Part shown: piece after piece, positions 24,785 through 37,130 of the stretch
Layout: each line of letters starts with the position of its first letter
Position numbering within the stretch: the stretch's first letter is position 1
DNA from: Syncephalis fuscata
Lineage: Eukaryota; Zoopagomycota; Zoopagomycetes; Zoopagales; Piptocephalidaceae
Direction: 5' to 3'
NCBI GenBank assembly: GCA_025786725.1
Contig: JAHLTZ010000030.1
Span: 62,001 to 126,000, forward strand
DNA: 64,000 bases
Notes under the pieces: model-generated
Database searches by the model: none
Told to the model about the DNA's origin: nothing
Seen by the model: only the letters and a program-made list of their open reading frames with translations
Program-made: the position numbers and the translations under genes

Positions 24785-25198
24785 AAATCAAAATATCCTC
24801 ATAAATAAAAGAGATATTCAACAGGCAATCAGCATATATATCGCTTGAAGTATGTAGTTTTCTAACTGACGGTTATTAACAAAGCTTTGCTAATGTACAA
24901 CACAGGCACAATAAGTGAAATACTTCAAAAGACTCAAGCAGCTCATAGTTTGGCTATTGACGGGACAGTGCCAGTTAAAACAACATCAAAACAAATATGC
25001 CTATGAATTTGTAATATCTGCTAACAAATAGTATGTAGAATGTATGAATCAAAAGCCGTATTGTTATTAACAATCTTTTCTTAAACCTTTTTGTAAAATG
25101 AAGTTGATTAATGAAGTTACAAGTTGTAGTTTTTCAATTAATAATTGATATGTTTATTAACACACTTGTGCTAATGGACTTTTAAACAAATAAAATGT
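24785..25198 (+). repeat. ~415-bp direct repeat, copy 1
   Basis: Nearly identical to 28596-29010 over the whole length, with only scattered substitutions and single-base indels. It starts near AATCAAAATATC and ends at AAACAAATAAAAT. The flanks differ completely at both edges. I see no target-site duplication and no TG...CA ends. It contains a 37-codon open frame (24893-25006). Confidence 0.95.
24893..25006 (+). CDS. 37-residue small ORF inside repeat copy 1
   Basis: Starts MYNTGTISEILQKTQAAHSL and ends KQICL. The sole nucleotide difference from the matching frame in copy 2 is a third-position GGC/GGT (Gly). With copies this similar, one silent change is weak evidence of selection. It may be a peptide gene, an exon of something larger, or chance. 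Confidence 0.25.
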   Translation: MYNTGTISEILQKTQAAHSLAIDGTVPVKTTSKQICL

Positions 25199-26427
25199 TT
25201 TTCTCTTTTTATAAAAAATGGTGACAATCTACTAGCTGCTTGGTTGAGTAGTGCACTTAGAGTATTAAATGTTCTGGAGTATATTACAATTTTTCAGGTA
25301 TGTGTATTATAAACTAGCTTTATACGATTTCTAAATTAGTTTGTTCATAGTTCTCTATATCTTCTGGCTTAACTGTGTTAATATCAGTTGTATTTGATAT
25401 ACAAAGCATTCGTGTTATACTAGTACACATGCCAAATTGTACACATCCATTCCCGATAAGTATGCTATCTACGCCATGTCAGGACAAACAATATTGGTGA
25501 TGTGTGCAGTTACTTATTTAAGTATTATAGGTATATAATGGTCAAGCTTAACTAATACTACTATGGGTTATCTACTATTTAATGAAGTGACTATACCTGA
25601 AAGCAATATGAAGCTAAAGAATGAACAAAATTTACGCTACTGTTACGCAGCATCTTAAATCTGTATCAGAAGCTACATGCACACCAATGCTATTGTATCC
25701 AAAACAATATCTATACATACGATGCTAAAATTAACGGTGATTTCAGTGTTGTCAAGAGCTGTTAAGTCCTAAGTACTAATGATACATGTTGGTACACAAT
25801 TGGGTGTTTACCATGGTAAATTTGATTTAATATATATTGCGTGTTCGGCTTTGTACTAGCTTCATTCATTTTCTATTTATACAGGAACAACGCTATAAAC
25901 TACCCAGCAATATCTTTATATCTGTATTGCGTCCATGTCTTTACTCAAAAAATAAACAATTACTTCCTTTATTCGGTGTACTTATTGTGGGCGGTGTTAA
26001 TGTCTGCATTATTACATTTCTCATCCACATGACAGCCCATGATAATCCATAGTAATGTACAAGATAAGTTATTACACGTGTATAACTTGCACACATTTTT
26101 GTCAAAAAATACCTATGCATATAATTGTTGCTAAAAATAATACGCATGCATAGTTCTATTGAGAATTATAATAGTGTAACCATCGTGTAGTGCATATTGC
26201 AGCCAAAAACTTGCTGCTGCATTGTCATACACATGGCCCTTGGTTCCCATGACCATGCTAAAGATTGTTAAGGCAATATCAAGACAATGTAATTTTGTAA
26301 TGAGCCTAGACAATAAAACACTAATTCATCTGAGCTGTTGTATCATATAAAGCTCGGCTATAGAACTAAAAACTAACCATCTATTTTATTTCGTTTTTTG
26401 CATTTACACTAATTTCAATATTCCATC
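25199..26427. other. Intergenic between repeat copy 1 and the 7TM-like gene
   Basis: AT-rich. A few short frames around 25837-26147 show no motifs or splice logic. Confidence 0.45.
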
Positions 26428-28386
26428 ATGAAGCTAAACTATAATTGGGGTTTTCTGTTGACTTATCTATTTATTTACTTTATCATTTAAGTAGTGCCCA
26501 TGCCAAAATTGCTTTACAAAATGGCAACAAAACATTAACACTTCCCACACTTGATTATTACTATTACAAACAACCATATTATCGCTATGAAGGAATGTTA
26601 TATTTCTGGAAAATAGAAAATAAGGCAAATCAGCTTGTGTTTGCCGACCTTGATGTAAAAGACAGCTATTTCCCCACTATGAAAAAGAAAGTTGCAAACT
26701 ACTCGTGTGCAGCCATTTTAATCAATTACAATATCCTTGCACACTTAGATACCGGTTGTACATTTGCTCAGGTTAGTAGTTATACGCATTTATCTAGAAA
26801 ATTACTAATGATAACGTAGCTTGCTTTGGCTGTAGAAGAGCTTTCAGAACAATTTATTAAAGCCAAACTTCCACCTATAAAACTTATTGTTGTTGTCATA
26901 CCATATGACCAACCTGGTAATATATGGAGCACACTAATACCAGAATACGCCTCGACTCAGCCATCCAAAATACCGGATGGGCCTCCGTCCATTGACATGG
27001 CTTTTTTGGAAGGTCCACCAAGCATAAGTTAATAGAATTTTATAACGATGCTTTTAGTATGCACTTTATAGCTGAAGAAGGTACACACTTGTTCAAAACA
27101 GTATTTGCATTTAAAATTAACGTATAGTAATAGAACCTGGAGCAGTAAATAGTTTACTGTTATCACCGGGATATATAGCTTATCAATGGATTTATTTTCT
27201 ATTAGTGAGTTCATGTAAATACAAAATATTTACAGTTAAAACTAACAACTTGCTAAAGATGCTAGGATTACTACTTTACACGTGCGCTCGCACAATTGAG
27301 TTAATTTGCAGAAAAAGCTTCGGCGTAATTTACGTATAGTTATATATGTGGTGGCGTCTTTAAATGCAATTGGTAACTAATTAGTCAAATCATGGTTAAC
27401 GTGAACTAACTTGAATATCAACGTTGACATTCAAGTTTTTCTGGTTTTCATTCACACTCCCGACATTACTCGCAAAGGCATATTGCTGGGCTCTTCGGTA
27501 ACCGTTATAGCAGTATTTAATATTTATCTGGCTCTTTTCTACTGGTTAGTACTACCAATTTAATAATTGTATAGTGCTAATGATTTTACATAGCTCAATA
27601 CGCGCTAGAGAAGCCTTTTCATTAGTTTCAGTAGTATTGTTTCGACTAAGTTTACTACTTTTGACGATTTTGCAAATTGTTATGATTCAATATAACATTA
27701 GAAGCAGGACTTTAAGTCGTGCTGAAGCACTAAATATTATGCATAGCACTGGATACAAATTTGCATTTCTAGCTAGCCCTATAGCTAATAGCGTTTTATT
27801 ATTTGCATTTAGTAAGTGTTTTTTTAAAAAATATCACCAATACTTACCAATAATAGCCGCTTGGTTTGCTTCGTGCACTTACAAAGTCAAAAGATATTCG
27901 GGACCTTATTCCCGTTTTCTTCAGGTAATTTTAATTGTAATAATTTAATCAGCGTTTTAATAATATTATTGCAACATATAGTTGACAATTATCACTGGCC
28001 TTGCAATGCTGACATCAATCATATCGAGTACACAAAATATTGTTAATCAATTAAGAACCTCCTTCCATAGCAGTGGCGAGATTGTTGCCTATAATATCAC
28101 GCTACATACAGCAACATTGGTGCGTATAGTTGCCTGCTTATGTGTTATGGGTATAAAATGGCCAAAAGTAGGCAAAAGAAGTACACAACATTCGCCACTT
28201 GGTGAACTGACAACAGTTGGATACGACCTTACACTAAGCCAAGAAGATATATCTATTCCGCTATCAGCCGAAATGTCTCAATTACCACGGAAATCAACAC
28301 GAACGAACCAAGCTAGTATATCAAAGAAGGCATCTATTGAAGCACTTCCATTAGCTTATACTAGTTTTAGTAACTATAGAAGCTAA
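26428..28386 (+). CDS. Secreted-N-terminus 7TM-like protein, reading frame broken several times
   Basis: ATG at 26428 begins a signal-peptide-like region that must change frame near 26450, in a GGGG run. It then runs on to a cleavage-like SSAHA and an extracellular domain with CAAILINYN...LDTGCTFAQ|LALAVEEL, which has the feel of a protease-associated (PA) fold. Introns with good signals lie at about 26772-26820, 27544-27592 and 27925-27981. Downstream come several hydrophobic segments: LLLSPGYIAYQWIYFLLV, NLRIVIYVVASLNAIG, ILLGSSVTVIAVFNIYLALFYW, LSLLLLTILQIVMIQ, FAFLASPIANSVLLFAF, TIITGLAMLTSII and LVRIVACLCVMGI. A polar tail ends SNYRS. At least four single-base frame breaks (near 26450, 27029, 27110 and 27310) all go in the same direction. 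This fits consensus errors better than neutral decay, but a young pseudogene is possible. The family is unplaced. Confidence 0.55.
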
Positions 28387-28595
28387 TTAAATTTTAAACG
28401 TTAGCGATTATTTATTAACTGAATGGAGTTTGTGATTATATCTATTACGAACTATTATCAAATTATTTTTAATAAATACTCTTTATTCATAGTCAATTTG
28501 TATTAAATCTATTTTAAATTACAAGTGTTAAAACATTATTATAATTTAATTTCATGCTTTATCATAAAAAGATGGTCAAGAGTATGTGAAAAGAC

Positions 28596-29010
28596 AAAAT
28601 CAAAATATCTTCACAAATAAAAGAGATATTCAACGAGGCAAATCAGCATATATATCGCTTAGAGTAATGTAGTTTTCTAACTGACGGTTATTAACAAAGC
28701 TTTGCTAATGTACAACACAGGTACAATAAGTGAAATACTTCAAAAGACTCAAGCAGCTCATAGTTTGGCTATTGACGGGACAGTGCCAGTTAAAACAACA
28801 TCAAAACAAATATGCCTATGAATTTGTAATATCTGCTAACAAATAGTATGTAGAATGGTATGAATCAAAAGCCGTATTGTTATCAAACAATCTTTTCTTA
28901 AACCTTTTTGTAAAATAAAGTTGATTAATGAAGTTACAAGTTGTAGTTTTTCAATTAATAATTGATATGTTTGTTGATACACTTGTGCTAATGGACTTTT
29001 AAACAAATAA
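28596..29010 (+). repeat. ~415-bp direct repeat, copy 2
   Basis: Second copy of 24785-25198, same orientation, about 3.8 kb downstream. Its end lies only about 140 bp before the COG5 start codon, so it probably sits in or near the COG5 promoter. Confidence 0.95.
28708..28821 (+). CDS. 37-residue small ORF inside repeat copy 2
   Basis: Encodes the same 37 residues as the frame at 24893-25006. See that entry for the single silent difference and the caution. Confidence 0.25.
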   Translation: MYNTGTISEILQKTQAAHSLAIDGTVPVKTTSKQICL

Positions 29011-29148
29011 AATATATTCGCTCTCTTCCCTCTCTTCTCTTATTTGTGTGTGTTATTAAACCCTCTCTCATATAATAACACCATAATACACTTGAATTCA
29101 ATTACCACTCTAACTGTAGTTTGTATTAACCATTCTATATTTGTACTA

Positions 29149-32100
29149 ATGACGACCATTACACGCCCGTCGACCAGCGACGTGACAGACACTGACCAGC
29201 TACCGGAGGTAAGTACTATACAAGTATATTACTATTGGTAATACTTTATAACTGTCTATTTATACAGATATATGATGCACTGGAAGAAATAGCCGCGACA
29301 CAAAAGAATGTAGCGACTATTGTCACCGATAGTACAAAGTAAGCGATATTCAGTAATAGGCCTATCAGTTCTTTAATAGCTAACCACTAGTATAGACTGT
29401 ATAATTCATTAAAAAAGCCACGCGATACATTTGCTCATACTATTCGTCATTTGGAACGAGTTCAACAAGCATGTCGTATTCTACGTGATATGAACGAGTT
29501 CTTTAGCTTAACTCGTCAACTGGATAGCATCAAAGTGGACGATGATGGCATAGCGGATATGTATGAACACAGTTCATTTATTTCTATGGCCAAAGTTATT
29601 AGACAAATTGGTAATTGCCATAGACCTTGTATAAATGGTATTGATGTGTATTAATAATGGACAGATACTGAATTCGATCATCATCTAAATGGAATTGAGG
29701 CAGTTGACCGTGAAAGAAAACGTGTTGATAAAATACATGAAGTGATCCGCACAACAACAGAACAATCAATGAATCAAGCATTAGAAGATCGGGTAAGATG
29801 ACGGACACAATAGCACGGATACCAATGTTAATACAAATTGATTAATTAGAATTCAATTACTTTGTCTAAAGCACTTAATCTATATCACCACTTGGGAGAA
29901 TTACCGCATCGTATTGAAGCGTTTATGGATGCTCAACTAAAGCAGCTGTTGGATGTTATATTGAACATAATAGATGTGGATACACTTTGTTCGCCTGAAG
30001 ATAACAGTATGTATACCATTGATTGCTACCCATGTCTATTTATAACACTATGTAATAGTCAGTAATTATAAAACTGAACAAGAGACTATTGTTGCTTATT
30101 GGAAAAGAATTAATGAATGGATTGATATGGTGTATCAAAGTGGCTGTAAAGTATGTCTATTCAGTATTCAAATAAGCGAGACTAATAGTCAATTAGATGT
30201 TTGATTTAAAAGCTGCATTGCATCGTCAACAGGGTCAGTTTAGAGCTGAACTGATTTCTGGTAAGTTGTTATTAAATCTACTAACAATAGACTATATGAG
30301 CAATATTGAATCTAGATGATGACAAGCAACAGTTCTTAAATGACTATTGGAAACAATTGGCCGATATAATAAGACAGAGTCTTAATGCATCAGCTACAGG
30401 TAGAATAAGACAAAAAGTAGCAATATACAAGTAATGTTAATAGGAATGAATCAATAAATGAATTAGGTGCAAAGCGTGGTGTTGAAATTCTAAGATCAGG
30501 TTATCCAAGATTGCTATGGATATGGCATGGTTTATTTACAAAGTTATTTAATTACTGTGGAGAAACATTTAATGCACATCAACCGAGGTTAGTAATTAAT
30601 AATAATAAGCATAATATTAAATATACTCTAAGCTAATCAATTAATATTAGACCGCAAGTATCTTTAATTATTAGTAGTTTATCAACACTAGAAACGGTTT
30701 ATCTACGTCGATGGCAACGTCAATTGGATGATCAAATGCGAAAATCATTTGCTCAAAGAGGCGGCATTTCTTGTAATGAACTCGCTGCAATAGGCTCATT
30801 ATTAGCAACGTAAGCTATTACATTAATGTTATAATACTACAATACTAACAAATAATTATGTTAATTAGTGAATTGGAAACCACAAAATTTGATCCAAGGT
30901 TTTCTAATCTAATTATTCAAACGGCTGATGATATTGTACAGCAATGCACAGAACGTGGCCGTTTATTGGTAAATAAACAACAAGTCGATTAATGAAATAC
31001 ACTAACAATAAATTATATAAATAGTTGCAATCACCGACCACCTTTGAAATCGGTCAAGGTCTATGTACGCCAGGTCAACAATTAAATATTGATATTGCTA
31101 ATAGCATGCACGCATTACTGATATCATTCGAGGCAGCAACCGCTCATCGTAAACCATCAAAAAAGGAACTTGCATGTTATAAGGTAAATAGCAATGATTA
31201 TAGTGATGATGATGCTAACAATAACAATTAACTATTCACTAGTCTTTACGTCAAGTAATCTCCATGGTAGTTAATCCAATGATTTATGTATTTCAAACAA
31301 CATTAGAAACTGTGCTATTAAAAATACACTCTGAATTCAATAGGTATACCATCTATTTATTCATTCATACTATATTACTAACCATGTTGTATTTAATACA
31401 CTAAGCAGTACTATTAATTCATCTAATCTGCAATCAACGAATAATTGTAGTATCTACTTAGATGAATTTAATCGGAAGCTTGGTCATTTACATCGTGAAT
31501 ATATTGCTCGATTTGAATGTGGTCATTAATCATTCAGAAGTAGGCTACTTGATACTATTGATTAATTAATTAATTATTTATTTAAATAATAATAGAACAC
31601 AACAATTGATACAGCGATTGATCCATGTCTTTCTTTTACAAGCAAGTATTGTCTGTCCATTAGATGAAGATAAACGATTACGTTTGGCAGCTGATGCTAC
31701 ACAGCTTGAATTCTGTGCTAGTCATATTGCCTCATTTAGTAGCAAAACAACTTGGCCACTGACCGAGTTGGGCGATACTTATGCTGCACTACGCAGTTTC
31801 CGGTAAGTCGTAGAATTGTTATTATATTAATACTGACAAATCATACACTTTTAGTCAACTGTTGTTTGCTACATGTGATGAAATTACTGATCGAAAAGAT
31901 CTACAAGTGATATCGCCACTAATTCGTCTACATCAATTGCTAATCCATGCTTATAAGGATATTGGTGCACCTTATAAACTATTAGGCATTGATTGCGACG
32001 AATATGCCTGTCAACTAAACGATACAACCGAAGATGAAAGGACGATCTTTAACCGAATTCAACTGAAAATTAAGGAGCATTTGGACCTACACGAATTCAT

Positions 32101-32167
32101 TAGTACTAATGGCACATTGGCTATTATAAGTAGTGCAGCAAAGATTTATTATACAAACGACGCTTAA
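29149..32167 (+). CDS. COG5: COG5, conserved oligomeric Golgi complex subunit 5
   Basis: A Golgi tethering subunit of the COG complex lobe B, needed for retrograde vesicle traffic and glycosylation-enzyme recycling (family knowledge). About 15 exons with short introns. The first is 29149-29208, the next starts at 29268. Recognisable segments in order: TKLYNSLKKPRD...RVQQACRILRDMNEF (N-terminal helical CATCHR start), ITLSKALNLYHHLGELPHRIEAFMD, WKQLADIIRQSL, and GVEILRSGYPRLLWIWHGLF, the hallmark of the COG5 middle region. The C-terminal part reads LRLAADATQLEFCASHI and LIRLHQLLIHAYKDIG. The frame breaks once near 31525, before a GTAGGC donor, and is regained by one extra base. The gene is otherwise coherent. 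Stop codons of COG5 and the PPR gene are only 56 bp apart. Confidence 0.9.
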
Positions 32168-32223
32168 ACACAAAATTAGTTTGCGTCAACATCTTCTCTC
32201 TACTCTCCTTTCTCCCTTCAAAG

Positions 32224-35213
32224 CTAGTTTAGTTTTACGTCGCGATAGCGTGTGCGTTGTTTTATGCCCCGCGGATCATCAGGTCGTCGTTTTGGTTTTG
32301 GTGGTGGTCCTTCACGTCGAATGCGTTCTTCGTCTTCAACGAGTGTTAGTATTTCAGGTGCAACTTTTTCCATACGTTCTAATAAAAAGGTTGCTTTTAC
32401 ATCACCGTGCAGCTGACGATAATCAGACAGTCCGGTAACTAGAGCACGGGCGGCCCATGTCCATATATTGGCACTTTTGCCATCCTCTATGTAATCGAGC
32501 GGTTTATCTTGATGCAATGCTTCGAGTACCTGACACGCTTCAGGTAACATACGTCGTTTGGCCAATGCAGCGGCCAGTTGGTTGTAGTTACGTAGATCGA
32601 GAAAGCGCAGTGATCGTACCTTCTCCCATTCAACAAACGCTTGACGTAAAACATTGGCTCGATTAGAAAAACTATTCACAATAACTGAAAATGCTTGTGG
32701 ACTTGCTTGTTGTTGATCGAGCATATCGTCCCAAGCCTCCCATAGCATGTTGTATTGGTAGGAAAAGGCGCGGAATAGCCATAGCCATGCAATACGATCC
32801 ATCGGCACATTATTGGCTATCATGTCGTTACGTAGCTCATTGGCCGAAACGGCATCGCGGCTATGAGCGTATACTTTTAATAGGGTCGTATAATGCACAA
32901 TGTCAAGGGAAAAGCCGCGCGTTTGAAGCTCATCCATAACTGCTCGTGCACTTTGAGCATCGCCGGCTATAACATAGGCCTGCATCAATAACGTGTAGGT
33001 AAGACTGTCGGGCATAATACCGCTGGCTAATAACTCGTTATAAATACGGCGTGCTTCTGTCAAATCATACTGCTGTGTATACATGCTAATAAGTGCATTG
33101 TAGGCTCGAGCTGTTTTCAGTTGTTGATGAGCATCGTTAAAAATACGCTCCGCCTCTTCAATATAGCCTGTATCGGCCAATCGACAAATAAGCGTTGTAT
33201 ATGTAACTTCATCGGCTTTAATATGGTTTGTTTGCATTTCTTCATAAATGTCAAGGGCCCGCGACATATCACCATGCAAACCATGGGCGTGATAAGTACA
33301 TTGTAAGACACGGCCGATGGACGTGTTCCTGTATTAATCATTAAACGAAATGCTCGGTCTACACCTTCTGTATCGCCGGCTGCCGCATAAGCTGCTAATA
33401 ACGGCGCGTATGTATACTCATTCGTAGTTGTTTCATCGCTAGTTCGCAATTCCTTTAATACACGAACTGCGTTCACTGGATCGGCCATTCGAGAGAAAAG
33501 TCGAATTAATAAATCGTAGGTGGCTTTGTCGGGTTCAACGTCATGTTTTACCATGTCGCGTACAACTCTAATTGCTCCGTTAATATCAGGTTTGCGCGAA
33601 TAACCAACAAGTAATAAGTTAAATGTACGCGTTCGTGGCTCCAATCCTTGATCAATGGCCATATCCAAGAATTGGTGTGCTTCATCCATCAAATCATTGT
33701 CAACATATGCATTAATAATAGCCGACATTAAAACATTGGCTGGCTTCACATCGTGTCTGCGCATATCCTTCAATAGCAAACTAATTTCATATATTGGGCC
33801 GTTGCTGCATAGTGAACCATTAAAGGACGGTATGTATACTGATTGGGCCGCACACCTGATTCATCATATCTCGGATAACCTGGCGTGCTTCATCAAGTCG
33901 TCCACAGTCACTATAGGCACGAATAACTGAATTAAGTGTCCATCGTGTAGGTTGAATACCTGCTGTCTGCATTCGTTTGAACATATTAATTGCCGATGGA
34001 AGATCGCGTAACTTTGCATATAAATGAATAAGCGCCGTAAAGCCAAATACATCGGGACTGATGTTCGCTTTTTCCATATCATCAAGAACACTTAGTGCAC
34101 TTTTCTCATTCATTAAACGAACAAAGAACACAATCATGCGTATGCCAATGTTCTGTGTAAGTTGGATACCTTGGTCCAGCATAGATTTGTAAAAACGAGT
34201 AACTGAAGCCACATTACCGCGCTGCTGATGTGCATCTAGTATCTTTTCGTAGGTAAAACTATTGGGTGTAATACCTGCTTCCAACATATAGGCAAGGAAG
34301 TAGTCAGCACCATCTGCATCAGCGTATAAAGCAAGTCGATCTAGAATAAGGTTACATGGAGTACGTTGACCAAATGCCACGGCTGCCAATTGCCGAAATG
34401 TATCCACATTTGATTTCACGTCATGTTTTTGCATTTCCTCGTAAGCAGCCAATGCGCCAAATAGATCGAGTGCATCAATATGCGATCCTATCCATAGATT
34501 GTATGCCGTGGCCGTTGAAGGAATACTGCGTCTACGCATTGCTGCAACAATTTTGCCAGCTTGACGTGGCTGTTGTTGACGGGCATAGATTGCTAGAAGA
34601 ATATGAAATTCACCAATGCCCATTTCCTTGCCGTTCTCCTCCATCATCTGGCATAGCTCCAGTGTCCAGCGCACTGTACTATCGTGATTACTGCGAGCAA
34701 TAACACTCATGCCCCGTTGAAGCATATTACGCGCATAGGCTGATGGACTTGCTCGCTGTGCTATATCTCGACACGCATCCACCACTTTATCGATATCATT
34801 TTGCTGTATAGCTTGTTCTAATGCATTAATATACTTTTCATCCTCCAATGTAACGTTATCTACTGGAGAGTCTTGTGTTTTGCTTGATAAAGTCGGTTTC
34901 CCATGATTAGTCGTTGATTACTGGGTGGCTTAGTATCATAGGTATGTAGATCGCGTGTATATATAGATCTTGAATCGCTGCGCACTGTACGCCTACTGGT
35001 TAAATGACTGCAAGATCTTGTAGCTTGTAAAAAAGAACGCGTTGCTATTGGATCATAAAGCGGTCGTAACTGTAAACGACGACGATAGAAACAAGACCAT
35101 GACCATAATACTTGTCTGGGTGGCCACCGCATTGCTTTTCTAAAGCCGAGTAAACGGCTAGACCAAGTAAGCAGTACGTCACCGACACGTTTGTAAAATT
35201 CAATAGGAATCAA
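32224..35213 (-). CDS. Pentatricopeptide-repeat (PPR) protein, probably mitochondrial; frame broken four times
   Basis: An organellar RNA-binding protein by family. The N-terminus is rich in Arg, Trp and Leu with few acidic residues (RKAMRWPPRQVLWSWSCFYRRRLQ...), as in mitochondrial targeting sequences. A long array of ~35-residue helical-hairpin repeats follows, with PPR signatures such as TARAYNALISMYTQQYDLTEAR, DSLTYTLLMQAYVIAGDAQSA, RTFNLLLVGYSRKPDINGA, FTALIHLYAKLRDLPSA and WTLNSVIRAYSDCGRLDEA. The basic tail is RRPDDPRGIKQRTRYRD. There is no intron, unlike most neighbours. Four shifts (about 34.86-34.91 kb, 33857, 33788 and 33288) each equal loss of one base. Across three of them repeat periodicity continues perfectly in the next frame. 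So the gene is either intact with sequence errors or very recently disabled. Confidence 0.85.
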
Positions 35214-35439
35214 GATCGTCTACAGAAACGAAACATTAAAGAATATGAATAAAAAGCATTTTTTTTAATTTGAATATGGCATAAATTATTACCACGTTGT
35301 TTATTCTTATTACAAAAACACCAGTGCTCGTTGATAATATACTTTTGGTATAATGATCAATAATAAGCCTTTATTTCCATTACGTTTTTAGCATGATCTA
35401 ATGATTAAATAACTAAACTTGATAATATTCGTGTAATTG

Positions 35440-36000
35440 AACTAAACATTTAATCTATTGAATACGATAATGGGCGGTGAATGACATTAAAGTTTAAAAT
35501 ACTCATCATTGTAGATTCATTATCCAGTATGCATACATTCAGTACACATATACTTTATTTACCTATATCATTCTATTTTATTATATACTGATATATACCA
35601 TTTTATAACATACTAGATATATTCTATTGTTTATATGTTTCAACATACCTTACTCACTCCAATTATTGCGTTATATGTACTATAACTTCAACGTCGTTTA
35701 TATGCTTTCTTACCGTACATTTATCATTTTATATATCATTTTATGCTTGCCTAGTCGTGCTTTATCCAGATTTGATCTATTAAATTAATAAATTCCAACT
35801 TAATTTCCTTCTTCATCCATCAAATCGTATGTATTTGAGACTTATAACAATTAGAATATGCATAGTATAGCATGGAATGATATATATTAGTATGTAATAG
35901 AATTGAGTGATATATGCATACTGAATAATAAATCTATAATGATGGCTATTTAACAACTACATTACTCATCACCCAGTTTTATGCTTAATAGAACAAATTA
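35440..36000. repeat. MITE-like element with inverted ends
   Basis: The left end (about 35455-35545: TCTATTGAA...GGGCGGTGAATGAC...CATCATTGTAGATTCATTATCCAGTATGCATA) recurs inverted at about 35905-36000 (TATGCATACTGAATAATAAATCTATAATGATG...CATCACCCAG...AATAGAACA). The whole is about 550 bp and non-coding. Related copies lie at 1255 and 7861. Confidence 0.7.
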
Positions 36001-36109
36001 TAGTTTTATTACGCGAATGTTGTTAAAATAGTTGTATGACCATTAAATCACATTAAATGACTGATAAATTTTAATTCTTGTAAAATGTTATTTTTATTAA
36101 ATTAATATT

Positions 36110-37130
36110 TAACATTTAGCAACATGTCATTAAAAGCCTTTAATTGCAAAATATCATACGACAGCGACAATTGATTACTACCACACTACTTATTATTATA
36201 ATAAATATTAATTTGCTTGATTCTGTTCAATTGTTTGAATAAACTGAATACAGTGGTCGATATACGTAGCGTCAGATAGCATTAGAACATGCGAGCCTTT
36301 AGGTGTCATATCTAGTTCGGCTGAATAGCCAAGCGATTGAAGATTTGCATAAAAATGCTCAGCCTGCCCACAGTCTATTATTTCATCTTCTAGACTATGC
36401 ACAACAAGAAATCGAGCCGATTTGGCTAATGGGTTGTATGCTTTATCAATGCAGGTGATTCTTGTTGCCAATCTTGTAGATTATTGCCAAAGGCTGTTTC
36501 AATAAAATATTTATAACTTGGATATCGATCAATCCATTGAGGTATATCATAAACACCTGCTACGCAAATAATACCACGTAATCCATTTAGATGTGGTTTG
36601 GTTTGTTCTATTTTATCAGTATGGGTATTTACAGCTGTTTGAGTCATAACTAGCATACTAATGAGTTGAGCACCCGCTGAGTGACCAGCTAAATAAAGTC
36701 GTTGTGGATCATAAGCATACTGCTGTTCATTGCGTTCCAACCAAGCAATACCATGTGCTATATCATATAGATGCATTGGATAGCGTGTATCCAACTGATC
36801 TTTTTTGATAGTCGATAACCAACAACTGCAACGGCAATAGGTGTATTGGCGCTAATACTACATTCAATAAGCTTTTGTGCCATAGTTTTATATTCTGGTT
36901 CATTATGCAAACACCATCCACCACCGTGAACAAACACTAATAATGGCGGTGCTTGCTTTGTGTCGGCATCAACTATTGGAAGATACAGGTCAAGGACCGT
37001 TTAGCATCTTCATTAGGTGTATAGACCGTTGGTAATGTGTAATGTTTATAGTCCATGAGGCTAAATAGCAAAAAAGAGTAACTGTAACCAAGCGATATAG
37101 TTATATTATTACAACCAAGAATGCACAATA
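36110..37130 (-). repeat. Left arm of ~1-kb inverted duplication (hydrolase)
   Basis: Nearly identical to the reverse complement of 38936-39970. Similarity starts at GTATTGTGCATTCTTGG upstream of the gene and ends past the stop codon at ATGTTGCTAAATGTT. The arms are head to head, about 1.8 kb apart. Confidence 0.93.
36208..37056 (-). CDS. Alpha/beta hydrolase (carboxylesterase/BD-FAE type), copy A, three single-base deletions
   Basis: Serine hydrolase of unknown substrate. The nucleophile motif GHSAGAQ, oxyanion HGG(A/C)W box, acidic residue region VHSLEDE and C-terminal GSHVLML give a complete triad. The start MDYKHYTLPTVYTPNED is chosen because both copies share it in frame. Compared with copy B, this copy lacks one G (coding strand) at about 37000, 36804 and 36432. 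Its length of 849 nt becomes 852 if these are added. Its oxyanion box reads with Cys in place of copy B's Ala. Prenylcysteine methylesterase and kynurenine-formamidase-like enzymes share this layout. The annotation is family level only. Confidence 0.7.

Noticed and set aside
24785-25198. C/D snoRNA or tRNA-like gene inside the 415-bp repeat
   Set aside because: I found no paired C and D boxes and no tRNA B-box or cloverleaf.
24785-29010. LTR retrotransposon (two direct repeats around 3.4 kb)
   Set aside because: No TG...CA ends, no target-site duplication, no primer-binding site and no gag/pol. The interior is a receptor-like gene.
32224-35213. Three or four separate PPR genes
   Set aside because: The overlapping frames continue one uninterrupted PPR array if single bases are lost. 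Separate starts and stops would cut repeats in the middle.
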